Of a stretch of DNA of 64,000 nucleotides, positions 1 to 10,312 are shown piece after piece (the first letter of the stretch is position 1; each line of letters begins with the position of its first letter). The position numbers and the translations under genes are program-made. The DNA lies in assembly GCA_034770075.1 (NCBI GenBank), contig CM068384.1, positions 92,468,720 to 92,532,719 on the forward strand, in the 5' to 3' direction. The notes beneath the pieces were generated by a model. That model saw only the letters and a list, made by a program, of their open reading frames with translations. It did no database searches and was not told where the DNA came from. The stretch comes from Aralia elata. Lineage: Eukaryota; Streptophyta; Magnoliopsida; Apiales; Araliaceae.

Positions 1-673
1 TCTGTGATAGTCAATCATCGCTTCATGGTTATTCAACCAATCCATCCTCAGTATAAGATCAAACTCCCCTAACTGTATTGGAATGAGGTTGGATAAAGTT
101 TTGTGACCCCTAATTTCTACGCAACAATTTCTATGCACTCGATTAACGGGAATGATCTCCTTATTAGCAACTTCTATGTTTAGGGGAAGTTTTAAATCTT
201 CGGGGATTAAATTTAAACGATGCGCAAAATCATGCGATATAAATGAACAAGTAGCACCAGAATCGAAAAGAACTTATGCATCAGTAGAATTTATCGGTAT
301 TATACCTGACACCACATCCCTTGACGTCATTGCATCCTTAACTATCATGTTAAATGTTCTGGTCGTTGGTCGCCCTGGTGTAGTCGGTCTAGTTATCAAA
401 AGTTTGTTGCTATTCTTATTTCTCCCTCCATTATCTATCACCCTCTTTAGACAATTTTGTGCTTGGTGATCCAGAGCACCACACACAAAGCACGCGTAAT
501 TCCTTGGACTGGTACAGTTGGGAGAAATATAGCCCTCTTGCCCACACTTAAAATGCACATTCCTTCCCTTCAAACAAGTCCCTGAGTGGTTCTTACCACA
601 ATTCTTACATGTCTCCACCTTTTTTTTTCAAATTTCCTTCTTTGCTGCCTTTGTTGTTCCACTTTCTTTTATT

Positions 674-724
<51 letters not shown>

Positions 725-1345
725 CCCACTACTTTCTCTTCTTTGCATTCCTCCATTACTTCTCTTCTTCTTTTGCTAATGTTTATATTTCACCAAGGCT
801 TACTACCGCCCTCCGCTATTATTGCCTTTTCTAAGAGTGTGGCAAAATTATCTATTTGCAATACTGACAACCTATTATATTGTCAAGGGTTTCAAACCCT
901 GCTCAAACCTCCTTGTCTTTCTCTCCTTTGTATCAACATGATGCGGAGCAAACCTTGTCAACACATTAAACATCGCATCATATTGGGGTACAATCATGTC
1001 CCCTTGCTTAAATTCCAAGAATTTCATTATCATGCGATTTTGTATACTTCTATGAAAATAAATTCCAAATAATAATTCCTTAAATTAATCTACTCCATGC
1101 TACTATTCCTTTTCCCGCCCTACTCTAGTTTGCCTCCCACCAGAAATTTGTTTCCCCCTTCATCATGTAGGTAGAAAATATCGTCTTCTATTCTTCCCTA
1201 ACCTTAGCTAGCTATTTCAAAAACCTTCTCCATTTCTCTTACTCATGCTTAAGCTTCAATTGACTTAGTGGTTGCCCTAAATTTTGGAGGACCTACATTC
1301 TTAAAGTCTTTGAATGTAGTTACCGGTGCTGTCGAGTTTTCATTA
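1..1345 (-). pseudogene. Tekay-like gag-protease fragment, runs off left edge
   Basis: Read on the minus strand, this is the capsid-zinc knuckle-protease part of a Ty3/gypsy polyprotein. The gag end near 1345 aligns with element B around 25595 (both read FKDFKNVGP). Three cysteine clusters lie at about 480-618: CKNCGKNHSGTC, a broken knuckle HFKCGQEGYISPNC (first Cys and the His lost), and an intact CFVCGALDHQAQNC. A protease with the DSGA active site (FDSGATCSF) follows at about 1-270. A TAA at 271-273 interrupts the junction just before the protease, and gag is broken in several places. The gag N-terminus, leader and primer-binding site are missing: the homology stops at about 1345 and LTR-type sequence begins at 1351. 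It resembles element B closely over the shared segment, so it is a relic of the same lineage. Confidence 0.8.
668..724. repeat. (TTA)n microsatellite inside gag
   Basis: About 18 TTA units with one interruption. On the minus strand the repeat reads AAT and would encode a run of asparagines in the basic linker between capsid and the zinc knuckles. The corresponding stretch of element B (around 26190-26240) has no such expansion. Confidence 0.85.
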
Positions 1346-1350
1346 ACAGG

Positions 1351-3640
1351 TCTGTGACACCCCCATATCTGAGTACCCGCTACTGCAGATATGGTGGTCA
1401 CAACACACTACCCTACCCAATAACTACTAGTTATATTACATATTTACTAGTCTGTTACATAATTTACATCAAATACATAAATCCAACTCAAGTCTTTATC
1501 TATTACTATCTACACACGTTCTTTAAATTTTACACGATTTATACGTGACATGTGATTTATCTACAATACTATTCTTCTTTTAATTTTTCTCTCCCCTTAC
1601 TTTTGGACTGGGACTCTTCTGCTATTTTGTCTTTATCTGCAAAGAAGATATATATCGCAAGGGCGAGCAACAAGTTTGCTCAGCAAATATATGAAATATC
1701 CATAACTGAATTATAACGGAATCAAATAATTGAATGCAAATTAAATAAGAATAATGAATGAGAATAAGAATAAGAATAATGAACAATGAAATAATGAACA
1801 TATTTAAATAAATGAGCGTCAAATAAATTTTCTTTTCTGAGCTGAATGGTCATAAGGACCAAGAACATAAGTGTCCCACAGTTATATAAACTGTTGACTC
1901 TCCATATGTGATAATTAGTCATAAAGACTGAACAACTCTTCACAAGTACTTTAGGGGATTGGCCTATCGTGCCCTATGTTATGCATAACATCATCTCCAC
2001 AAGTCGGATTTCCTGACAATAATATCCCCTATATAATATTGTTCAACTCAGTCTAAGATTCTGCCCCAAAACAATTTAGTTTGGAAATAATATTAATCTT
2101 TAATTTTAGAGTAAGCCAAAACAATGGCTTTCTCTTTATTACGAATAAATCAAGGATATTAAAAATAATTTAGAGTTCAACAATTCTTGCAAACATATTC
2201 TGGAATTTAATATTGCATGATAGCAATTAACTTGAACAAAATTCATATCTCAGAAAAATTTTACCAGAAGCAAAAAGATGCTTAAGGTTTATGAACTTGC
2301 TTGCTTTCCGTTGACAATTTTCTAGTTCAATAAATCTTTTCTGCAATTGACCTACATCATTATTCATAAAGGCCAAAAATATTAATTTATCATTTTTTTT
2401 CATTTTTAATAATTTTATTCTTAGTCAATAATAACCCGAATTCGAAATTCAAAAGTCATCAAGTATCACAAATATAGCTTAATTATTACTTTATACTATT
2501 TTCGTGACTTAATTCGTCAAATTATATGTTTACCCTTAACTTGAATTTACAGATTTTATTTAACTTATATATTCGAAAAAATATATTTTACATTTTCCCA
2601 ACTTCTCTAAATTGAATATTTTCTTACATTCTTAAATATTAAATTTGACATTAAATATTTATTTATTTTACTTTTCTCCCTTATCTTGTAATTTCATACG
2701 CTCAGAAAATTGTCTATTTTTCCTTAATTATTTTTACTATTTTTTTATTTAGCCTTTTCCTGTCCAAATTTGCCCGAGTCATTAATATTAATCATACCTT
2801 TTCATGACATTTCCATTTTTCGGACTGAAATGTACATATAACATGTTTTACGCATTTCGCAACTTCAGAAATTATAAAAATCCCAATCTATAATTTTAGT
2901 TTTAAAGTTTTAATTTTTTTTTGAAAATTCAGAGTTTATCCTTGTTACTAGAAAAATCATAACAATTAATATACTCGATAGAATTTGACGAAACTCACAG
3001 GGTTGTTTTCCTGACTTTCGAGTGTACAACTTTGCTTTAGAACCAAGTTCAAATTTTGTACGCACAACCCACACAAATCTCACAAATACTCGGACAGAAA
3101 CTGTCCTGTTTTGGTTTTTAGCTTTACCCTGTCTCACTAGGAAAATCATAACAAATAATCTACGTGAAGTTTTTGGGTGATTCTTATGTCCACGCATAGA
3201 TAACTTCCGTATCTACAACTTTTCTTTGCATACCATACACAAATTTTGCTCCCACAAAAACAGAAAAATTCGGGCAAAAGTCTTCCAAAATTTGTCCGCC
3301 AGTTTTCTGGCAGACTAGACTACTTTGCTTCTAGGAATTTTTACGGACAATCTATAAGGAGTGTCGAGTTGATTCTTTTTCCTACACACCTAACTTACAA
3401 GGCTTCGATTTTCCACTGACCGAGCTCAAAAACTCGAAATACAAAAATAGTTATGCTAGTTACAAAGACAGTGTTTAAACTAAGATTTCCAGTTTTCAAT
3501 TTCTAGGGTGTCTTCCCTGTTTTTACTAAAATTTTACGTTCTTATGCATGATTCTTGTTACTTAACACATCATATACCGCTTTAGTTATGTTGTGAGGGA
3601 TATACAAATTTCATATAAAAAAATTACACAGCCATATAAC
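1351..3640 (-). mobile_element. LTR-derived sequence, probably Tekay-type, minus strand
   Basis: It begins with TGTGACACCCCCATATCTG, the reverse complement of a ...GGGGGTGTCACA LTR end like those of elements A and B and of the solo LTR at 46896. A short stretch near 1950-1990 (around AAGTACTTTAGGGGAT) is shared in inverted orientation with the LTR at 14340-17215 (around 16550-16600). The far boundary is not sharp. No primer-binding site separates it from the gag fragment at 1-1345, so a deletion joined them. It has no coding sequence I can support. Confidence 0.45.
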
Positions 3641-3898
3641 AAGTAGAAAAAATAAAAAGAATAATTAAAAACAAACCTTCTAATTTTCTTCTGTTGTTCC
3701 CTTCTTGTTTTTCCTATTTTTTCTCCAAATATACCTTCTAAGTGCAAAAGGATCACAAACAATATAAACCTAACTCATAAGCCAAAATAAAAACTAGCAT
3801 GCTTCTCAATTTCACAAGAATTAGAAATTAAACAACTTTTTTTTCCTGGCCATCATCAAATTCAATCAAAACATTGCTCAAGTTAACCTAAAAACATA
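3641..3898 (-). mobile_element. Athila-type 3' untranslated remnant, left part
   Basis: On the minus strand this continues directly from the Athila-type 3' end at 13037-13140 once element A and one copy of its CTATC duplication are removed. It is non-coding. The family assignment rests on that continuity; the left limit is approximate. Confidence 0.45.
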
Positions 3899-3903
3899 CT
3901 ATC
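3899..3903. repeat. Target site duplication CTATC, left copy (element A)
   Basis: CTATC immediately precedes the left LTR and is repeated at 13032-13036 immediately after the right LTR. A 5-bp duplication is what LTR-retrotransposon integrases leave. Confidence 0.93.
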
Positions 3904-3976
3904 TGTAAGATCCCAACTTTATAAAATAAAAGTTTATTATTTTCTTTATGATTATTTTTCTAAATAGTGAAGTGTT

Positions 3977-4200
3977 TGGTGAATATCCTTTTGCATTCAT
4001 TCCTTATTACTCTGCGGGAATAACCTGTATGTACGGAGTGTCGTACCTGGTGAATAACCCTTTTATATTCATTCCTTATTAATCTGTGGGTATAACCTGT
4101 CCGTGCGGATTGACGCATGCCTGGTGAATAACCCTTCGTATTCATTACTTATTAATCTTTTATGGAAATAATCTGTCTACGCGGATTACCGCATGACGGA
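3977..4200 (+). repeat. Tandem repeats in element A left LTR
   Basis: Three imperfect units of about 71-78 bp start at 3977, 4048 and 4122, each opening with TGGTGAATA and containing ATTCATT.CTTATTA. The right LTR has a fourth, partial unit upstream (from about 11530). The deletion in this LTR ends at the first base of a unit. Confidence 0.8.
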
Positions 4201-4524
4201 TGAAAATCCATTTGCAGTTTCGTATATTCTTTTATACTCGTATCATTTCTTTTGTACTCTTTAAGGGATATCGTTTCTTTCACATTTCTCCATTTATGAT
4301 AAAAAATCTCTGTTTATTTCCAAAACCTTATTTTTTAAACGGTGAAAATCCCTAAAAATTTGTAGAATATTCTTAATAGTTTGTGCTTTATCTAATATCT
4401 TTTCACCTCAATCTTTCTATTTCGTTTTATACGATATAGTTGAATCGTGAAATTTATTCTTGAATATCATTCTTGAATTTGACTCCACAATTTGATCATC
4501 ATGTTGGTAATTTGGTCAATCTTC

Positions 4525-4880
4525 GACACTAGATAAATTAAATTATAAATCTTTAACATTCATTCTTATTCTTGATCTCACTGTATTCATTTTATATCAT
4601 TGTCATCATCCTCATACTTAAATTGTGGTGATAGTTCTCTTTGGCCCGTAGTGCAAAGATGAACTGGCGTGACATGATTTTGACCAAACTGTGTATTGGT
4701 ATAATCATGACTTTTGGTGTTACAAACAAAGGCATATGGTGAAAGTTCTCTTTGGCTCGTAGTGCAAAGATGAACTGGTGTTTGGCATGATCATGACCGG
4801 TGATGTTACAATTAAATATCTTTGGCATGTAGTGCAAAGAGAGGCTGATGAATATAAATTGTTGATTTGGATGTTCATAA
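4525..4880. repeat. 356-bp tract identical between both LTRs of element A
   Basis: Every base matches 12138-12493, while sequence on both sides differs at roughly 5% of positions. Three copies of a 20-nt hairpin CTTTGGCNNGTAGTGCAAAG lie inside at 4639-4658, 4750-4769 and 4820-4839 (NN is CC, TC, AT). The CTTTG and CAAAG ends pair. Function unknown. Confidence 0.85.
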
Positions 4881-5422
4881 ACAGGAATTGTTGATTGGTG
4901 TTACAGGGATGAAATATTGGTGGTGAACCTTTAATTTGTAGAAGATGGTAGATACTATAATCTACTTGACTCTTCTAATGGACTGTTCGTTCCGTTGTAG
5001 TTGTTGTTATTGAACAATTAAAATATCTTTAAATCTCTGATTTATTATTGTTGAAGACTAAAGATAATTTTTATTCTTCATTATCTTAGTCATGATATTT
5101 CTTACTAGGCTATTTGTGCTCACTCTTTTCCTTTTTATTCCATTGTTCTCCTCAAGAAAAGAGAGTGTAGCGGGGACTAGTCGGGGAATGGAGTGATGGT
5201 CCGAGACAGTAAAAATATCTCAATACATTATTATTAGTGTGGCAAAAGTGTATTGAGAATTTAAGTTGTATTTGTATTGAAAGTCACAGTACGTGTGTTG
5301 TCGTATTTTGCACGATAATTATTAGTTGTAAATGGGAAAATTTGTATTTGTATTTGTATTTTGTAGAATATTATTGGTGACTCAAAATAGGTTGTGTGGA
5401 CCTATTTATGCGGCGTCACAGT

Positions 5423-5434
5423 TGGTATCAGAGC
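5423..5434 (+). other. Primer-binding site, element A
   Basis: TGGTATCAGAGC, two bases after the left LTR, is complementary to the 3' end of plant initiator methionine tRNA, the usual minus-strand primer of this group. The 183 bp from here to the gag ATG at 5618 are a short leader with no features I recognise. Confidence 0.95.
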
Positions 5435-5617
5435 TTAGAGATATGATCTCTAGTAGAGATCTGGGATTAGAACTAGGAGAGGAGAGACGAGTAAAACCAT
5501 TCGCTAGTGTGTCCTACCTAAGCTATTTTGTTATTTAAGTAATTGGTTTGGTTATAAGGACAAGATGTTGCATGTCTATTTCTTGAACTAATCTTTATTT
5601 TGTGATCACATTTCAGA

Positions 5618-6785
5618 ATGGTATCTGAAAACCAAGAGATTCACTATGAGACAATTGTGGCTAAAAATCAGGAAGCTACCAATAATACGGGTGCAAACTT
5701 AGAACATCATGATGCTAATCATGATGCTAACAACAAGATGACTGGTGAATTTTTTAGGAATTTTATGCAATTCATGCAGAACCAGGCGAGAAAAGCTCAT
5801 GTCTACAATACTGGCAGAAACACAGATAATGTACGAATGGTCACTACCAAGCAGTTCAAAGAGTTGGGACCACCTTAATTATTTGACAAGCCAGATCCAC
5901 TCAAGGCAGAGGCGTGGCTCAAACAATTAACAAAGATATTTGATGTACTGCGTTGCATGGACGAACAAAAGGTTCCTTTCACCACTTTTATGCTACGAGG
6001 AGAAGCGGATCATTAGTGGGAATCCGTGAAACGTACCTGTCACTCGGCACTCGAGATGTCTTGGGTCGAGTTCCAAGAGTTATTTAACGAGAAGTATTTC
6101 CTGGAGAGTATTCGCCATATGAAGGAGGTGGAATTCATCAAACTAGAGCAGAACAATATGACCGTTTCATAGTACGAGGCTAAGTTTGCCGAGTTATCTC
6201 AATTTGCATCCTATTTGGTGGACACTGAGGAACGGATGACGCGAATGTTTTTACGAGGTTTGAAACCAGAAATTCGTAAATATCTCGTTTCTCATAAAAT
6301 TTGTCTATATTCAGATGTTGTGGATAGGGCTCAAGTAGTGGAGCAAGAAAAAGGAATACTACAACCAGGAAGCAACGCCCAACAGCGAGAGAAAAATTAC
6401 GATAATAATCGTAATGGTGGCAACAATCATCGAAATAGTGATAACCAGCGATGAGGGAATCATCACGTCAGAAATGGTAACCACTTCAGTGGTAATCCTG
6501 GCCCAGATAACAGGAGGAGTGAGTTAAGCGACAACAATTCTAAGAAGAGGAAATTCAACAACAACCATGGAAAGGTACCAGCATCAGCACCAGCACCAGC
6601 ACCAGTACCAGTTTCAAGGGGAGGAGAACAACCACCAGTTAGATATTTCAGGTGTGGGAAAAAAGGACACATCAATCCAAATTGTACACAGTCGCCATCC
6701 CAAGTGTGTTACAATTGTGGAAAAGAAGGCCATATAGCTCGATTTTGTCATGCAGCGAAGTCAAGTCTAGCTGCAATGATGACAC
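5618..6785 (+). pseudogene. Element A gag (capsid-nucleocapsid), decayed
   Basis: This would encode the structural Gag protein that forms the virus-like particle. The ATG at 5618 opens an acidic N-terminal stretch. The retrotransposon gag domain follows (FDKPDPLKAEAW to RMTRMFLRGLKPEIRKYL, about 5880-6280), then an Asn-rich basic linker and two zinc knuckles at about 6645-6760. The first knuckle reads YFRCGKKGHINPNC, with the first Cys replaced by Tyr; the second, CYNCGKEGHIARFC, is intact. In-frame stops occur at 5876, near 6016, near 6170 and at 6452, without loss of frame; TAG in place of Trp or Gln and TGA in place of Arg explain most of them. It reads on into the protease. Confidence 0.88.
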
Positions 6786-9700
6786 CAAAGACGATCACGG
6801 ACAAGTCAAAGTTTGTGGTTCAAGGGAGAGCTTTTGTCTTGACATCCCAAAGAGTGCAGAACCCAAACGAAGTTATTACTGGTAAACTACTTATTAACTC
6901 TTATGAAGTCTATGCCTTATTAGATACTGGTTCTACCCACTCTTTTATTTCACCAACATGTGTTCAACGTCTGAATTTAACTCTTGAGAAATTAGTTTTT
7001 GACTTATCTGTTGAAACACCATTAGCACAAACATTCGTTATATCTACAGTCTATAAATCTTGTTTTGTTCAAATCGGCACCCTCACGTTACCTGTTGATC
7101 TTATCTCCTTGAACATGCATGAATTTGATGTGATTTTAAGAAATTGATTGGTTAACTACTCATCATGCTAAAATTGATTGCTTTCGTAAGGTCATCAGTT
7201 TTCATATTCCTAATCAACCTATTATGCGAATTCAAGCAACCAAACCGTTAAAATCAATAACCGTCATTTCTAGTCACAAAACCATTCGTTTATTGAAAAA
7301 TGGATGTCAAGCTTTCTTAGCCTATGTAACAGATTTAAACAAAAGTACGTCAGATTTGAATAGTATTTATATTGCTAATGAGTTCCCTGACGTATTTCCC
7401 AAAGAGCTTCCTAGCCTACCCCCAGACCGTGAAATTGAATTTTGTATCGTCCTTGAACCCTGTACAAAACCCATTTCCAAAACCCCATATCGAATGGCTC
7501 CTATTGAACTTCAAGAGTTAAAAGTCCAACTACAGGAGTTGTTAGACAGCGGTTTCATACGTCCGAGTACAACGCCTTGGGGTATTCATATTTTATTCGT
7601 AAAGAAGAAAGATGGGAGTATCAAAGTTTGCATTAACTATCGGGAGTTAAACCATGTCACCATCAAAAATAGGTACCAGTTACCTCGCATTGATGACCTG
7701 TTCGACTAGTTATAAGGTGCTCAATTCTTTTCAAAGATCGACCTCCGTTCTGGGTATCATCAGTTGAAAGTTAAAACTTATGACATTCCAAAGACTGCCT
7801 TCAAAACTCGATACGGGCATTATGAATTCCTAGTCATGTCTTTCAGATTGACTAATGCTCCTACTGCTTTCATGGATATGATGAACTGGATATTCAAGGA
7901 ATATTTGGATCATTTCGTGGTTGTCTTTATCGATGATATTCTCATATATTCTAAAAGTCGTGAAGATCATGAGCAACACTTGAGGCTGATACTCCAAAAG
8001 CTTTGTGAAAACAAACTATATGCTAAGTTGAAGAAATGTGAATTCTGGCTTGAGGAAGTTGCATTCCTTGGTCACTTGGTTTTTAAACAAGGAATCTCGG
8101 TTAACCCGGCGAAGATTGAAGCAGTATCAAATTGGGAACAACCTAAGTCAGTAACCGAAGTATGAAGCTTTTTGGGTCTAGCTGGTTATTATCGGAGATT
8201 CGTAGAAGGATTTTCTCGAATAGTCATTCCATTAACTCAACTGACTCAGAAAATCACAACATTCAAATGGAGCAAAGAATGCAAGAAAAGTTTTCAAGAA
8301 CTCAAAAGAAGACTCATTTCAGCACATGTATTGGCAATACCATCAGGATCGGAAGGATTTGTCATCTACAGCGATGCTTCAAGCAAAGGACTAGGTTGTG
8401 TTCTCATGCAACATGGGAAAGTTATAGCCTATGCGTCCCGACAACTCAAGGAATATGAGAGGAATTATCTAACTCATGATCTAGAGTTGGCAGCAGTAGT
8501 TTTCGCGTTGAAGATTTGGAGACATTACTTGTATGGGGAGAAAGTGGAGATCTATACATACCACAAAAGTCTCAAATATTTATTCACCCAGAAGGAACTC
8601 AACATGCGACAACGACGTTGGCTCGAGCTGTTAAAAGATTATGACCATACCATCTAATACCATCCTGGAAAGGCGAACGTAGTAGTTGACGTATTGAGTA
8701 GAAGATCATATGCAAGTGCGAGTGCGTTACTAACATCGTAAAGGCCCATTTTGGATGATTTACAAAAGATGGAGATAGAGTTCAAGACTCTAGGAACCCA
8801 CGTGAAGATCGCACATATACGGATAGAACCGGTTTTAATCGACAAAATTAAAGCTGCTCAAGGTACAGACCCAAAGTTGGTGAATATGAAGAAGAAGGTA
8901 CAAGAAGGTGCTATTCCAGAAGCAAGAGTCGACGAATACGGAATACTTCGAATCAACTCTAGACTGTGTGTTCCTAACGACTCTGACTTGAAATACAAAA
9001 TCATGATGGAGGCACACAGCACACCATTTTCAATCCACCTTGGAAGTACCAAAATGTATCGTGATCTTCGACATACATTTTGGTGGAACAATATGAATAG
9101 AGAGATTGCAGAGTTTATCGCAAGATGTTTAACTTGTCAATGTGTCAAGGCGGAGCATCAAGTACCAAGGGGTCCATTTCAACCACTTGAGATTCTAGAA
9201 TGGAAGTGGGAACACATTAACATGGATTTCGTGACAGGTCTTCCCAAAGTCTCTCAAGGCTCAGACGCAATTTGGGTCATTATAGATAGATTGACCAAGT
9301 TTGCTCATTTCTTGCTTATACGAGAAAACTATTTACTTGAGCGTCTTGCTAGTATGTATATAAGCGATATTATCAAATTGCATGGCATGCCAGTATCCAT
9401 AGTTTCTGATCGAGATCCTAGATTCACTTCACGATTTTGGGTCAGCTTGCAAAAAGTTATGGGCATTGAATTACGATTCAGTTCTGCATACCATCCCCAG
9501 ACAGACGGGAAATCGGAAAGGATTATTCAAACCCTCGAAGATCTATTAAAACTCTGCATACTAGACTTCAAAGGAAGTTGGGACAAATACTTACTATTAG
9601 TGCAATTCTCTTACAATAACAGTTATCAAGCAAGTATAGGCATGACTCCCTTCGAGGCATTGTATAGACGAAGGTGTCGATCTCCAGCATGTTGGGATGA

Positions 9701-10291
9701 AGTAGGCGAGGCAAAATTGTTGGGACCCGAGTTGATACGTATGACTTCAGAAAAGATCCAAATGATCCGGCAACGTATACAAACAACTCAAGATCGACAA
9801 AAGAGTTATGTTGATCTTCATCGAAGAGACAAGGAATTCAATGTCGGAGATCATGTATTTTTACGTGTTGCTCTGTGGAAAGGAGTTACGAGATTCAAAA
9901 AGAGAGGAAAGCTTAACCCTCGATTTATCGGTCCATTTGAAATTCTCGACCGAGTTGGAACTGTGGCCTACAAACTCGCCTTACCGCCAAACATGTCTCA
10001 TGTTCATAATGTTTTTCACATATCCATGCTATGTAAATATATGAAAGATCCAAACCATGTTATTGAATTAGAACCAGACGAGATAACAGAGGATTTAACG
10101 TACAAAGAGATACCTGTTAAGATCTTAGATAAGAAGGAACAGATTCTACGCTCAAAGGTTATACCTCAAGTCAAAGTTTTATAGAGAAACCATGATGTTG
10201 AGGAAATGACCTGGGAGTTAGAATCTTAAATGAGAGCAATGTATCCTCACATTTTCGAAATGTCAGGTACGTACATCAATTTTGTGGACTA
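6786..10291 (+). pseudogene. Element A pol: protease, RT, RNase H, integrase, chromodomain-like tail
   Basis: Domains in order: aspartic protease with YALLDTGSTHSFI (about 6910-6950); reverse transcriptase from about 7380 with FIDD at about 7930-7941; RNase H with VIYSDAS (about 8363); integrase with zinc-finger His and Cys residues (HSTPFSIHLG ... CLTCQ), the DFVTGLP and SDRDPRF aspartates and a KSERIIQTLE glutamate; then the GPFEIL...HNVFHISML region and an atypical chromodomain. Damage: a one-base insertion near 7140 ends the protease frame, and in-frame stops lie at 7707, 7713, 8163, 8655, 8739, 10182 and near 10227. The third RNase H catalytic Asp, in the usual TDHKSL motif, is Tyr here (IYTYHKSL). 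Apart from the insertion, gag and pol share one frame. Confidence 0.9.
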
Positions 10292-10298
10292 AATTTCA

Positions 10299-10311
10299 TA
10301 AGGAGAGGAGA
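10299..10311 (+). other. Polypurine tract, element A
   Basis: A purine run of about 13 bases (AAGGAGAGGAGA) lies directly before the right LTR and would prime plus-strand synthesis. Confidence 0.8.
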
Positions 10312-10312
10312 T

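Larger units (their letters stand above)
3904..5420 (+). repeat. Element A left (5') LTR with 1.2-kb deletion
   Basis: It starts TGTAAGATCCC and ends GCGGCGTCACA. Compared with the 2,719-bp right LTR, a block equivalent to about 10383-11589 is missing; the junction lies near 3973-3977, inside the tandem repeat array. The missing block contains the only obvious TATA box of the LTR (11263-11269), so this 5' LTR should not drive transcription of the element. Confidence 0.93.

Noticed and set aside
4592..4837. 81-codon minus-strand frame, identical at 12205-12450
   Set aside because: Identity reflects the conserved LTR tract; the protein is repetitive and on the non-transcribed strand, so I treat it as DNA or RNA structure, not a gene.
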